NCBI RefSeq assembly: GCF_001570485.1
Contig: NZ_BCTA01000043.1
Location: 1 to 50,063 of the forward strand
DNA: 50,063 bases
Direction of reading: 5' to 3'
Source of the DNA: Mycolicibacterium novocastrense
GTDB lineage: Bacteria; Actinomycetota; Actinomycetes; Mycobacteriales; Mycobacteriaceae
Position numbers and translations under genes: made by a program. The notes under the pieces are model-generated. The model saw only the letters and a list, made by a program, of their open reading frames with translations. It ran no database searches and was not told the DNA's origin. Shown here piece by piece: positions 1-7,911 of the stretch (positions are counted from its first letter, which is position 1; every line of letters begins with the position of its first letter).

Positions 1-172
1 TTGCAATGGATAACCTTCAGACACTAGCCACGTGACCTGCGGAAACGCGGAGATCCGTCACGGCAGCCGGGCAGGACCCCCAGAGAACCGAGCCCACTCC
101 GCCATCGGAGGCCGCCCACCGGTCACCCGACTGACCAACCTCCCTGGGCATCACAACTAGCGCACCAAATCG
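1..172. other. Non-coding left edge
   Basis: I see no convincing reading frame, RNA gene or repeat here. The stretch lies downstream of the leftward Ddn-like gene and probably holds its 3' end signal, but no clear hairpin with a strong stem was found. Confidence 0.5.
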
Positions 173-622
173 CTAGGCGTCGAACGTGATCCGCACCGAG
201 ATCGGGTCGCTTTCCATCGCCCGCATGGTCAACGCGGTCGCCGACTGACCGAGCCTGCCCGCGCCGCCGAAGCTGCGTGCGCGGGCACGCACGTCATCGT
301 CGGGTTCGAATGTCGCGGTGCCCGTGCGCCATTCGTCGTTGACGCGCACCCGCACATGAGGGTTCGCGGCGATGTTGTACGCCCAGCCCGCGCGGCGGCC
401 GTGCTGAGAGATCACCCACACACCGGTGTCGTCGGCGCGGCCCGCCAGCGGCACGAGCCGCGGTTCCCCGCTCTTGCGGCCGATCGTCTCGAGGTCGACC
501 ACCAGCGACGAGCGGATACCGACGCGGTCCAGCGCGGCGACCACCGGGTTCATCAGGACACGACCCAGCTGCCGCTCGAACTTGAACTTGCGCACCGCCT
601 TGTCGGCACTCCGTGTGGCCAT
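173..622 (-). CDS. Deazaflavin (F420)-dependent nitroreductase family protein (Ddn-like, DUF385)
   Basis: A 149-residue single-domain protein of the split-beta-barrel family to which Ddn (Rv3547) and the F420H2-dependent quinone reductases belong. The family signature is visible: GRKSGEPR near residue 49, followed by the W-x-x-N-x-x-A segment (GWAYNIAANP) around residue 79. The start ATG at 622 is supported by an AGGAGG sequence 7 nt upstream. The N-terminal part (KFKFERQLGRVLMNPVV) is amphipathic, as in family members that sit on the membrane. It stands alone, with a possible operator just upstream at 660-675. The substrate is not readable from the sequence; quinone or nitro-compound reduction is inferred from the family. 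Confidence 0.82.
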   Translation of the reverse strand: MATRSADKAVRKFKFERQLGRVLMNPVVAALDRVGIRSSLVVDLETIGRKSGEPRLVPLAGRADDTGVWVISQHGRRAGWAYNIAANPHVRVRVNDEWRTGTATFEPDDDVRARARSFGGAGRLGQSATALTMRAMESDPISVRITFDA

Positions 623-659
623 CTCGAACCTCCTCGTGGGATCAGATTCACGACGATAA

Positions 660-675
660 TTGAGTGATTACTCAA
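660..675. promoter_or_regulatory. Inverted repeat TTGAGT-N4-ACTCAA upstream of the Ddn-like gene
   Basis: TTGAGTGATTACTCAA has perfect 6-bp arms and lies about 40 bp before the leftward ATG at 622. It sits directly upstream of a TATCGT -10-like hexamer (reverse strand, 658-653). Size and position suit a repressor operator, perhaps of TetR type. The binding protein is unknown. Confidence 0.4.
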
Positions 676-755
676 AAACAACCCCGAGACGACGAACGAG
701 AATCCCTCGTCGCGAAAAGTCAACGTCCAGGGATGCGGTTTCGCCGACGAAGAAG

Positions 756-1778
756 TCAGTCGGCCGCCAGCGGCAGCCGCACCTCGAAACGTGCCCCGTT
801 GCCCAGGTTGCGCGCCGACAACGTTCCGCGATGCGCCTGTACCAGCCCCGCGGCGATCGCGAGCCCCAGCCCCGACCCGCTGGGCAGCGAGGAATCGGCG
901 CGCGGCACGCGATCGTTCGAGCCGCGGTAAGCGACGTCGAACACCCGCGGCAGGTCGGCCTCGTCGATGCCCACGCCGGTGTCGTCGACACGCGCCCACG
1001 CGCCGTTCTCGTCAGATCCCAGCGACAGCGACACCCGGCCACCCTCCGGGGTGTGGGCGATCGCGTTGGCCACCAGGTTGGACAGCACCCGCACCAGCGC
1101 ACGGTCGCTGCCCAGCACCCGGACCGGTGTCTGCGGTAGTTCGGCCGTCAACGCCACACCCGCACGCTCGGCAGTGATCCGGTGCGCACTCACCACGTCG
1201 TCGACGACCTCGTCGAGGGCCACCTTGTCGAACACCGGCTGGACCGCACCCGCGTTGATCTTCGACATCTCGAACAGGTCGTCGACCATCTCGGAGAGCC
1301 GGACCGACTCCTGCTCAATGGTTTTCGCGTGGACGCGGACCTCGGCGTCGGGCACCACACCGTCGGCGATCGCCTCGGATACCGCCCGTATCCCGGCCAG
1401 CGGGGTCCGCAGATCATGGCTGACGAAAGCGACAAGCCGCCGGCGCGATTGCTCGGCGGCTCGCTCCGACTCGCGGATTTCCTGCTCCCACACCGTGCGA
1501 CGGGCCTGATAGCGCCCCAGCATCACCGCGGCGGGGATCGTCACCACCGAGACGATCACCAGGACGATCGCGGTCTTCTCGAAGGTTTCGGTGATCATGA
1601 AGCGGCTGGCGCCCAGCACACCGGTGAACGTCGCCAACACCGGGATGAGCACCAGCGCGACCATGCTCACCGCCAACGACCACGACCGGGCCAGCCGAAT
1701 GACGAGCGCACCCGCGAGCACCACGGGAACCGAGCATGCCAGCGCCAACCCGGTGATCTCCCAGAGGTCGGACGGCAC
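756..1778 (-). CDS. Membrane sensor histidine kinase
   Basis: A 340-residue kinase. I choose the GTG at 1778 because it overlaps the TAG of the response regulator upstream (TAGTG), the usual coupling; a longer frame to 1931 would run inside that gene. Three hydrophobic segments (about residues 7-30, 34-57, 69-88) with hardly any extracytoplasmic loop suggest sensing in or at the membrane. A short linker leads to the HisKA domain with the phospho-acceptor in FVSHDLRTPL (His121), then the ATPase domain with N box (NLVANAIAHT, 234-243), DTGVG (266-270) and GSGLGL (301-306). All catalytic boxes are intact. It forms an operon with its regulator; the signal is unknown. Confidence 0.9.
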   Translation of the reverse strand: MPSDLWEITGLALACSVPVVLAGALVIRLARSWSLAVSMVALVLIPVLATFTGVLGASRFMITETFEKTAIVLVIVSVVTIPAAVMLGRYQARRTVWEQEIRESERAAEQSRRRLVAFVSHDLRTPLAGIRAVSEAIADGVVPDAEVRVHAKTIEQESVRLSEMVDDLFEMSKINAGAVQPVFDKVALDEVVDDVVSAHRITAERAGVALTAELPQTPVRVLGSDRALVRVLSNLVANAIAHTPEGGRVSLSLGSDENGAWARVDDTGVGIDEADLPRVFDVAYRGSNDRVPRADSSLPSGSGLGLAIAAGLVQAHRGTLSARNLGNGARFEVRLPLAAD

Positions 1779-2479
1779 TAGGCGCTCTGCCCTTCCGGCG
1801 AGCGTGCCTCGCTGCTCCACAGATAGCCGCGGCCCCACACCGTCTGCACCCTGTGGTGCCCACCGAGCTTGGACCGCAATCGCTTGACGTGCACGGTCAC
1901 CGTCGACAAGTCGCCGAAATCCCAGTGCCACACCTGTTTCAGCAGTTCCTCGCGGCTGAACACGACGTCGGTGTGAGTGAGGAAGAACAGCAGCAGGTCG
2001 AACTCGCGGTTGGTCAGCGACACCGGTGCTCCGTCGACGGTCACGGTGCGGGCGGCCGTCGACACGCTCAAGCCGCCGACGGTGATGTCCAACGCCCGCC
2101 GACCCGTCGGCGCGGGCGCGCGCCGCAGCACCGAACGCACCCGCAGCGCCAGTTCGCGCGGGCTGAACGGTTTGGTCAGATAGTCATCGGCGCCGGCCTC
2201 CAGGCCCGCGATCCGGTCGTCCTCCTCGCCGAGCGCGGTCAGCAGGATCACCGGCACCGCGTAGCCGCCGCGCTGACGCAGGTTGCGGCACAGCGTCAGC
2301 CCGTCGGGACCGGGCATCATCACGTCGAGCACCGCGACGTCGATGTGCTGGGAACCGAGCAACCGCAGCGCCTCGGCTCCGTCGTGCGCGATCGCGACGT
2401 CGAGCCCGTCGCGCTCGAGATAGCGACGCACGACATCACGCACGACGCTGTCGTCGTCGGCGATCAATACGCGCGGCAC
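1778..2479 (-). CDS. OmpR/PhoB-family response regulator
   Basis: 233 residues. The receiver domain has the acidic pocket D8-D9-D10, phospho-acceptor D52 in VLDVMMPG, the LLTA switch and the lysine of DDYLTKPF. The C-terminal winged helix carries SLTNREFDLLLFFL and the wing VWGRGYLW, which defines the OmpR class. The start is a GTG at 2479. Its stop overlaps the GTG of the kinase, so the two are co-translated and very likely a cognate pair. The upstream gap to 2583 is shared with the divergent glycosyltransferase gene. I cannot assign it to a named mycobacterial two-component system. Confidence 0.92.
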   Translation of the reverse strand: MPRVLIADDDSVVRDVVRRYLERDGLDVAIAHDGAEALRLLGSQHIDVAVLDVMMPGPDGLTLCRNLRQRGGYAVPVILLTALGEEDDRIAGLEAGADDYLTKPFSPRELALRVRSVLRRAPAPTGRRALDITVGGLSVSTAARTVTVDGAPVSLTNREFDLLLFFLTHTDVVFSREELLKQVWHWDFGDLSTVTVHVKRLRSKLGGHHRVQTVWGRGYLWSSEARSPEGQSA

Positions 2480-2569
2480 AGTTCCCGAGAGTAGCCCCGT
2501 ACGGCGACTACCTGCGCCGATGTCACGGATTCGTCATTGATCCCCTGGTGGGCGCCCCCGGCGGCTGAT

Positions 2570-2575
2570 TAGCCT
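2570..2575 (+). promoter_or_regulatory. Possible -10 box for a leaderless glycosyltransferase mRNA
   Basis: TAGCCT fits the mycobacterial TANNNT -10 pattern and ends 7 nt before the ATG at 2583. That spacing would put the transcription start on the A of the start codon. No Shine-Dalgarno sequence is visible before this ATG, which agrees with a leaderless message. No clear -35 was found. Confidence 0.35.
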
Positions 2576-2582
2576 CGAACTC

Positions 2583-3239
2583 ATGCCCGACTGTCCGGTG
2601 ACCGTGGTGCTGCCGTGCCTGAACGAGGCGCAATCACTGCCCGGCGTGCTGGCCGCGATCCCGGACGGATACCGCCCGCTGGTGGTCGACAACAACAGCA
2701 CCGACGCGACCGCGGACGTCGCCCGGGAGCATGGGGCGCAGGTGGTCGCCGAGAAGCGCGCAGGCTACGGCGCCGCGGTGCACGCCGGGGTGGTGGCGGC
2801 GACGACGCCCGTCGTGGCGGTCCTGGACGCCGACGGTTCCTTGGACCCTGGTGACCTGCCCGCTCTGGTCGACGAACTGCACCGCGGGGCCGACATGGCG
2901 ATCGGGCGGCGCCGGCCGGTGCCGGGGCTCAAGTGGCCGTGGCACGCCCGCTTCGGTACCGCGGCGGTGTGCTGGCGGCTGCGGCGGCGCCACGGCCTGG
3001 CGGTACACGACATCGCCCCGATGCGGGTCACCCGCCGCGACGCTCTACTCGATCTCGGCGTCAGCGACCGCCGCTCCGGGTACCCCCTCGAACTGCTGGT
3101 CCGGGCGGCGGCCGCCGGGTGGCGCGTCGTCGAGCGCGATGTCGACTACCGCGCGCGCACCGGCGGTAAGTCGAAGGTCAGCGGGTCGGTGCGCGGCAGC
3201 GCGATTGCGGCCTTCGACTTCTGGCGGGTGATCTCGTGA
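2583..3239 (+). CDS. Family 2 glycosyltransferase, polyprenyl-phosphate sugar synthase type (Rv0539-like)
   Basis: 218 residues of a GT-A fold, with VVLPCLNEAQSL at the N terminus (nucleotide-binding strand), VVDNNSTDAT (34-43) and the metal-binding LDADG (81-85). The length and motifs match DPM1-like enzymes that move a hexose from a nucleotide sugar to polyprenyl phosphate at the inner face of the membrane; there is no membrane tail. It is translationally coupled (GTGA overlap) to the DUF2064 gene behind it, as I recall for Rv0539-Rv0540. Donor sugar and lipid acceptor cannot be read from the sequence. Confidence 0.85.
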   Translation: MPDCPVTVVLPCLNEAQSLPGVLAAIPDGYRPLVVDNNSTDATADVAREHGAQVVAEKRAGYGAAVHAGVVAATTPVVAVLDADGSLDPGDLPALVDELHRGADMAIGRRRPVPGLKWPWHARFGTAAVCWRLRRRHGLAVHDIAPMRVTRRDALLDLGVSDRRSGYPLELLVRAAAAGWRVVERDVDYRARTGGKSKVSGSVRGSAIAAFDFWRVIS

Positions 3240-3898
3240 CGGTTCTGGCGGTGACGGTGTTGGTGGTGGCCAAGGCCCCGGTGCCGGGTTTGGCGAAGAC
3301 CCGGCTCGCCGCGACGATCGGCGATGCCGCCGCAGCCGACCTCGCGGCCGCCGCGCTGCTCGACACGCTCGACGCGGTCACCGCCTCGCCTGCCGGGCGA
3401 AGGGTCGTCGCGATGACCGGCAACCTTCAGCAGGCAAGCCGATGCGACGAAATCACCTGCCGCCTGGCTAAATTCACGGTGATACCCCAACGCGGCGCCG
3501 ACTTCGCCGAGCGATTGGTCAACGGGCACGCCGACGCCTTTACCGGCGACCCCGTACTGCAGATCGGCATGGACACCCCCCAGATCACCGCCGGCCTACT
3601 CGCCGAGTGCGCCCAAGCGCTGATGGGAACAGACGCGGTGCTCGGTCCCGCGACCGACGGTGGGTGGTGGCTGTTGGGCGTTTCGCACCCGTCCATGGCC
3701 GAATGCCTGCGCGGCGTGCCGATGTCGCGACCGGACACCGGCGCGTTGACCCTGGCGGCCTTGCACGGCAAGGGGATAGATGTCGAGATGGTCGGTGAGC
3801 TCGCCGACTTCGACACCATCGACGACATCGACGCGGTGTGCCGGCGATGCGCACCGGACAGCCGGTTCGCCCGAGCGGTCGAGGCGGTGCTCGCCTGA
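3236..3898 (+). CDS. DUF2064 nucleotidyltransferase-like/glycosyltransferase-fold protein (Rv0540-like)
   Basis: 220 residues, starting at a GTG that overlaps the preceding stop (GTGA). The N terminus LVVAKAPVPGLAKTRL and the central QIGMDTPQI (in place of the GSDxP seen in related cobalamin/molybdopterin nucleotidyltransferases), followed by GPATDGGWWLLG, mark the DUF2064 (TIGR04282-type) family. Members usually sit beside a family 2 glycosyltransferase, as here, and may modify or supply its sugar. The biochemical activity of the family is not established, so the role is inferred from the neighbour. Confidence 0.8.
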   Translation: MTVLAVTVLVVAKAPVPGLAKTRLAATIGDAAAADLAAAALLDTLDAVTASPAGRRVVAMTGNLQQASRCDEITCRLAKFTVIPQRGADFAERLVNGHADAFTGDPVLQIGMDTPQITAGLLAECAQALMGTDAVLGPATDGGWWLLGVSHPSMAECLRGVPMSRPDTGALTLAALHGKGIDVEMVGELADFDTIDDIDAVCRRCAPDSRFARAVEAVLA

Positions 3899-3912
3899 TG
3901 CATCGCCGAGAC

Positions 3913-3930
3913 CGCGGGTCGTGGCCCGCG
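3913..3930. terminator. Short GC hairpin between convergent genes
   Basis: CGCGGG and CCCGCG form a 6-bp stem with a 6-nt loop between the convergent stop codons at 3898 and 3935. No U tract follows on either strand, as is common in mycobacteria. A weak candidate for a shared terminator. Confidence 0.35.
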
Positions 3931-3934
3931 ACCG

Positions 3935-5290
3935 TCACCAGTTCGTCAGAATGAAGTGATTGAGCAACAGCGCGCCCACCACGTTGACGCCGAGCCACCA
4001 GCGGTGCGACCGCGGCGGTAACAGCGCCCCGGCGGCGGTCAGCCAGACGGTGAACGGCAGCCAGATGCGTTCTGTCTCGGCCTTACTCAACATCGACAGG
4101 TCGGCGAACAGGATCGCCAACAGCGCGCCGAGAAGAATCATGGGCAGGCCGGGCCGACGCCGGATCGCCCCGATGTCAAACAGCCTGCCCAGGCCGGCCA
4201 CGCTGCCGAGGCCGATCGCGCACACGACGGAAGCGAAGTTCGCCCAACCCCAGTACTGGAACGGCCGATCGTTGGCGATGCCCTGCCAATAGCGTTCCTG
4301 CACCAGGTGATAGCCGTCGAACCACCAGAACCCCAATGCCGCGAACACCGCCACCACAGCAAGGACGACCCCGAGTGCCGGTACCGCCGCACGGGCCGCG
4401 GCCCGCCAGTCGGACGCGCACATCAGCACCGCCAGCGCCGGTAAGGCCATCAGAACCAGGCCGTAGTTGAGGAACAGGCCCCACCCCAGCAGCAGACCGG
4501 CCCCGGCCGCGGCGAGGACGGGCCAGCGCGCCGTGCCTCCGATCGCCGTCGCCAGCAGCGCGATACCCCACGCCGCGACCCCCGCGAAGTAGCCGTCGGC
4601 CGACACCGCGATCCAGATCGCCGTGGGCGCAACGGCGACGAACGGGGCCGCCAGCCGCACGGTCGCTTCCCCTGCCAGTGCACGGAGCGCGACGACGATG
4701 GCGGCCGCCGCGCTGGATCCCACCAGCAGGCACAACAGGCCGGCCCACGCCCCACCGCTGAGCCCGATGCGGTCCAGCCAGACGAAGGTGAGCAGCGCAC
4801 CGGGAGGATGCCCCGATACGTGGGTGATCCACGAATCAGGTTGGTAATCAAGGATTCTGTCGGAGAAGGTCCGCAGTGCGTAGGGTATGTCGGTGACGGT
4901 GGGAACCTGACGCAGATATTCATGGCGGGCGGCTAGCCTGCCGGCGAAACCGCGCTGCCAGCCGTCGATCATGGCCAGTGAGAACGCCCATGCACACGCC
5001 GTCGCCCACGCCGCCCACGGCAAAGCACGCCACGTCAGCCGTTGCGCGATCATCGGTCCCCACATCACGACCGCGCCGCCGATCACGACCGCCGGGACCG
5101 TCCCCCACCCGATGTGTGCGTTCCACCATCCGAAGATCGGCGCGGTATCGGCGAACTGGCGGATGCGCGCGGGTGTCGCATTTATCAGTGGCGTGACGAT
5201 CCCGAGGTTCAGGTGCGGCACCACGAACGCGGCGGCCACCAGCAACACACCGACGGCCACCGCCACGATCTCCTTGCGACCGGTTCGCAT
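3935..5290 (-). CDS. Polytopic integral membrane protein (Rv0541c-like)
   Basis: 451 residues with roughly ten to twelve hydrophobic segments. A long non-membrane loop around residues 110-170 contains TFSDRILDYQPDSWITHVSGHPPG. Large loops bearing acidic and His residues between early membrane spans resemble GT-C type glycosyltransferases that use polyprenyl-phosphate sugars, and the two genes next door could make such a donor. That is inference; no diagnostic GT-C motif is certain. The ATG at 5290 is the first in frame. It is convergent with the Rv0540-like gene, as in M. tuberculosis from memory. Confidence 0.8.
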   Translation of the reverse strand: MRTGRKEIVAVAVGVLLVAAAFVVPHLNLGIVTPLINATPARIRQFADTAPIFGWWNAHIGWGTVPAVVIGGAVVMWGPMIAQRLTWRALPWAAWATACAWAFSLAMIDGWQRGFAGRLAARHEYLRQVPTVTDIPYALRTFSDRILDYQPDSWITHVSGHPPGALLTFVWLDRIGLSGGAWAGLLCLLVGSSAAAAIVVALRALAGEATVRLAAPFVAVAPTAIWIAVSADGYFAGVAAWGIALLATAIGGTARWPVLAAAGAGLLLGWGLFLNYGLVLMALPALAVLMCASDWRAAARAAVPALGVVLAVVAVFAALGFWWFDGYHLVQERYWQGIANDRPFQYWGWANFASVVCAIGLGSVAGLGRLFDIGAIRRRPGLPMILLGALLAILFADLSMLSKAETERIWLPFTVWLTAAGALLPPRSHRWWLGVNVVGALLLNHFILTNW

Positions 5291-5364
5291 TCCGTCACCC
5301 TATTCGCGGAGCCGTCCTCAAGGTGGTCGCCCTCCTTGCGCGCCGTCCTGGTTCATTGAGTTAC

Positions 5365-5378
5365 GGACCAGCTGGTCC
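5365..5378. promoter_or_regulatory. Perfect palindrome GGACCAGCTGGTCC, likely TetR operator
   Basis: A 14-bp perfect palindrome set in TTAC..ATAAC, ending 22 bp before the TetR ATG at 5401. A related, less symmetric copy (GACCA-N3-GTCC in the same TTA..AAC frame) lies before the SDR gene at 6032-6056. Two related sites at the regulator and its neighbour fit autoregulation plus control of the SDR gene. Confidence 0.65.
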
Positions 5379-5400
5379 ATAACACCGGTACGCTGACATC

Positions 5401-5991
5401 ATGCCGCGCCCGCGCGAATTCGACGAAGCCGAGGTGATCTCCGCGGCCCGCGACGAGTTCTGGTCGCGCGGCTATGCGGGCACCTCGGTCGACGATCTCA
5501 CCGCTGCAACGGGTCTGGGCAAAGGCAGCCTCTACGGCGCGTTCGGCGACAAGCACGGACTGTATCTGCGCGCTCTGGACGACTTCATCGCCGACTCGAT
5601 GCACAATGTGCGCAGACAACTTCAGGATCCGCGCCGCGATGCCTACGACCGGCTGGTGCGACACGTGCGCGCGGAAGCGAAGGCCGTCGCTGCCGACAAG
5701 GCGTTGCGCGGGTGCATGATCGCCAAGAGCGCTGCCGAGCTCAGCGCCACCGACCCCGCCGTCGAGCGCGCTGTCGAACGGGCGTACGGCGAGTGGTGCA
5801 CCCTGCTGGCCGACTGCATCGAGCAGACCCAGCGCGACGGCTCGATCGACGAGGATCGCGACCCGCGGGCACTGGCGACCATGCTCCTGGGTTTCCTGCG
5901 CGGGCTGGAGGCGCTGCGCAAGGGTGGTGTCAAACCATCCCAACTCGCCGCGGCCGCCGAGGAGATCCTCGACCTCATATCGCGTGCCTGA
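5401..5991 (+). CDS. TetR-family transcriptional regulator
   Basis: 196 residues. The N-terminal helix-turn-helix (about residues 24-47) reads TSVDDLTAATGLGKGSLYGAF, close to the LmrA/YxaF-AcrR class that senses small hydrophobic or electrophilic molecules. Cys108 in LRGCMIAKSAAE lies in the ligand-binding half; regulators of this class often have a reactive cysteine there, but that is conjecture. It is followed 77 bp later by an SDR gene in the same direction, and both are preceded by related operator-like sequences, so the two probably form one regulon. Confidence 0.87.
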   Translation: MPRPREFDEAEVISAARDEFWSRGYAGTSVDDLTAATGLGKGSLYGAFGDKHGLYLRALDDFIADSMHNVRRQLQDPRRDAYDRLVRHVRAEAKAVAADKALRGCMIAKSAAELSATDPAVERAVERAYGEWCTLLADCIEQTQRDGSIDEDRDPRALATMLLGFLRGLEALRKGGVKPSQLAAAAEEILDLISRA

Positions 5992-6031
5992 GCCCGCCGT
6001 GGAATAGAACTTCGTGCTGGGACGTCCCTGG

Positions 6032-6056
6032 TTATTGACCAATCAGTCCAGAACTA
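6032..6056. promoter_or_regulatory. Second copy of the GACCA..GTCC operator before the SDR gene
   Basis: The 25-bp stretch matches the site at 5361-5385 at 17 positions, including TTA, GACCA, GTCCA and AAC in register, but has lost full dyad symmetry in the centre. It ends just before the AAGGAG ribosome binding site of the SDR gene, a position where a repressor would block transcription. Confidence 0.5.
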
Positions 6057-6068
6057 AGGAGCGCGGCG

Positions 6069-6830
6069 ATGGCACTACTCGCAGACAAGACAGCGGTGAT
6101 CACCGGCGGTAGCACAGGAATCGGGCTCGCCACCGCGAAGAGGCTGGCCGAGGAAGGCGCCTACGTATTCATCACCGGGCGCAGGCAGGCGGAACTGGAG
6201 GCCGCGGCCAAGGAGATCGGCGACAACGTGACCGTGGTGCAGGGCGACGTGGCCGACCCCGGGGACCTGGACCGCCTCTACACCGTGGTCGCCGACAGCG
6301 GCAGGCGCATCGACGTGCTGTTCGCCAACGCCGCGGTGATCGACGTCGCGCGCCTGGGCGAGATCACCGAACAACACCTCGATCACCTGCTCAACATCGA
6401 CTTCAAGGGCCTAGTGTTCACCGTGCAGAAGGCGCTGCCGCTCCTCGAGGACGGGGCGTCGGTCATCTTGAACTCCTCCAACACGAACGCCAAGGGCTCC
6501 GAGGGCATCGGCGTCTACGCGGCGATCAAGGCGGCGGTGCGATCGCTGGCGCGCACGTGGGCAAGTGAGTTGCGCGACCGGAATATTCGGGTCAACGTGG
6601 TCAGTCCCGGTGCCACCGACACCCCGGGTCTCAATGACCTGGCGCGCGTTCTCGTCGAGGGGCCGAATGCCGTCGAGGAGTTCGAAAGACAACAGCGCAG
6701 CGTGATTCCGATGGGCCGCCGTGGCACGCCCGACGAGGTGGCCAACGCGGTTCTGTTCCTCGCCTCGGACCTGAGCACCTACACCACCGGCGCCGATATT
6801 CCCGTCGACGGCGGCACCAACCAGATCTGA
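6069..6830 (+). CDS. Short-chain dehydrogenase/reductase
   Basis: 253 residues, a classical SDR. The dinucleotide motif TGGSTGIG (12-19) is followed by TGRRQ at the end of strand 2; the two arginines favour NADP(H). Catalytic Ser137 in LNSSNT, Tyr150 and Lys154 in YAAIK are present; the usual NNAG is NAAV here. The C terminus ends in the typical GADIPVDGGTNQI. The start ATG has an AGGAG 7 nt upstream. It is likely controlled by the TetR gene before it, perhaps acting on the same aldehyde, ketone or quinone the regulator senses. Substrate unknown. Confidence 0.88.
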   Translation: MALLADKTAVITGGSTGIGLATAKRLAEEGAYVFITGRRQAELEAAAKEIGDNVTVVQGDVADPGDLDRLYTVVADSGRRIDVLFANAAVIDVARLGEITEQHLDHLLNIDFKGLVFTVQKALPLLEDGASVILNSSNTNAKGSEGIGVYAAIKAAVRSLARTWASELRDRNIRVNVVSPGATDTPGLNDLARVLVEGPNAVEEFERQQRSVIPMGRRGTPDEVANAVLFLASDLSTYTTGADIPVDGGTNQI

Positions 6831-6835
6831 GTGAT

Positions 6836-6878
6836 TTCGGTGTAGTTCGTCGCGTCCACCGCGACGAACTACACCGAA
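6836..6878. terminator. Bidirectional terminator, 19-bp perfect stem
   Basis: Two perfectly complementary 19-nt arms (6836-6854 and 6860-6878) flank a 5-nt loop. It lies between the SDR stop and the convergent stop at 6879 of the FMN split-barrel gene, and directly abuts the latter. Stem length and placement make it the clearest terminator in the window; there is no U tract. Confidence 0.85.
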
Positions 6879-7493
6879 TCAGTACAGCCGGGTGCGGGTG
6901 TTCTCGTCGCTGTAGTACTCGTCGAGCTGGGCCTGGCTCCACTCGGGCCGCATCGCCTTGAGTAGCTGTGCGACGCTCGGCAGCGCCGACGGGTTCCACG
7001 TCGACGGATCCCAGGCCTCCGAACGCAGAAAGGCCTTGGCGCAGTGAAAGAACACCTCTTCGACCGCGACCTCCAACGCGAGGATCGGACGCTTGCCCTT
7101 GACCGCAAGGACATCGAAATAGTCGGCGTCCGAAACGATCTTGGCGGTTCCGTTGATGCGCAGGGTGTCGCCACGGCCGGGGATCAGGAACACCGTGCCG
7201 ACATGCGGATTCTGCAGCACGTTGAGATAGCCGTCGACCCGTTTGTTCCCCGGCCGCTCGGGGATCGCGATCGTGGCGTCGTCGATGACGTGCACGAAGC
7301 CGGGCGGATCGCCCTTGGGTGACACGTCGACCCGACCGTGCGCATCCGTCGTCGCGACGAAACCCAGCGGTGAGTGGGCGAGCCAGTCGCGCTGTGCCGG
7401 CGACAGGCGGTCCCTGACCTTGTTGGCGACGTAGTGGTCCGGTCGCCCGACGATGGCCCGTAACTCGTCGACCGTGTTGACTTCGCGACGCAT
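6879..7493 (-). CDS. Pyridoxamine 5'-phosphate oxidase-like FMN-binding protein
   Basis: 204 residues. The ATG at 7493 (MRREVNTVDELRAIV) is taken; the frame is open further upstream but that part is low-complexity and would cross the neighbour's promoter. The sequence FVATTDAHGRVDVSPKGDPPGFVHVID followed by DGYLNVLQNPHVGTVFLIPGRGDTLRINGTA is typical of the split-barrel flavin proteins of the DR2398 type (TIGR04025). These bind FMN; their substrates are mostly unknown. It is divergent from the DUF3140 gene. Confidence 0.82.
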   Translation of the reverse strand: MRREVNTVDELRAIVGRPDHYVANKVRDRLSPAQRDWLAHSPLGFVATTDAHGRVDVSPKGDPPGFVHVIDDATIAIPERPGNKRVDGYLNVLQNPHVGTVFLIPGRGDTLRINGTAKIVSDADYFDVLAVKGKRPILALEVAVEEVFFHCAKAFLRSEAWDPSTWNPSALPSVAQLLKAMRPEWSQAQLDEYYSDENTRTRLY

Positions 7494-7519
7494 GGGTCCA
7501 TCATGCTCGACCGCGCAAT

Positions 7520-7529
7520 GGGTTAACCC
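7520..7529. promoter_or_regulatory. Palindrome GGGTTAACCC in a divergent promoter region
   Basis: A perfect 10-bp palindrome lies in the 76-bp gap between the FMN split-barrel gene (start 7493, leftward) and the DUF3140 gene (start 7570, rightward). It could be an operator shared by both, but it is short and may be chance. Confidence 0.25.
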
Positions 7530-7569
7530 CGCCGGTCGCCGGGTAGCCGAACGGGCGGAGGTGAGTGCA

Positions 7570-7911
7570 ATGGCACACCACGTCGAGGTCGATGCCGAGC
7601 TGTGGGACGAATTCCACCGCGTGGTCAACATGACGTCCCGCGAGCTGCTGGACTGGCTACGCACCCGCTCGGCCGCCGAGGACTCCGAAGAGATGCCCGA
7701 CCAGTCGGGCACCAAGACCGGCCGCGCTGTACTCGAGATCCTGCAGAAGCGGTCGGTCGATCTCACCGACGAGGACGAGCGGGTGATGCGCAAGGTTGTC
7801 GACCGCGTTCATGCCGAACGCGGCGTCGACTTCGAGCCCACGGCCGGCCAGGAGAACTGGCGGCACAGGCTCATGACGATCGGTCACGACCCGCTCAAAC
7901 CCGTGACTTAG
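7570..7911 (+). CDS. DUF3140 family protein
   Basis: 113 residues, starting at the ATG at 7570 with GGAGG 9 nt upstream. It contains ELWDEFHRVVNMTSRELLDWL near the N terminus and GQENWRHRLMTIGHDPLKP at the C terminus, characteristic of DUF3140, a small soluble family of unknown function common in soil bacteria. Members are often next to a DUF2945 gene; none is present here. Its TAG shares the tetranucleotide TTAG with the TAA of menE on the other strand, so the two genes overlap by 4 nt tail to tail. Confidence 0.75.
   Translation: MAHHVEVDAELWDEFHRVVNMTSRELLDWLRTRSAAEDSEEMPDQSGTKTGRAVLEILQKRSVDLTDEDERVMRKVVDRVHAERGVDFEPTAGQENWRHRLMTIGHDPLKPVT

Noticed and set aside
756..1931. Longer start for the histidine kinase at 1931
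   Set aside because: It would run through the end of the response regulator; the overlapping GTG at 1778 gives a normal kinase beginning at its first membrane helix.
6879..7793. Longer N terminus for the FMN split-barrel protein (start 7793)
   Set aside because: The extra 100 residues are Ser/Arg-rich, cross the divergent promoter and overlap the DUF3140 gene; the ATG at 7493 fits the family length.
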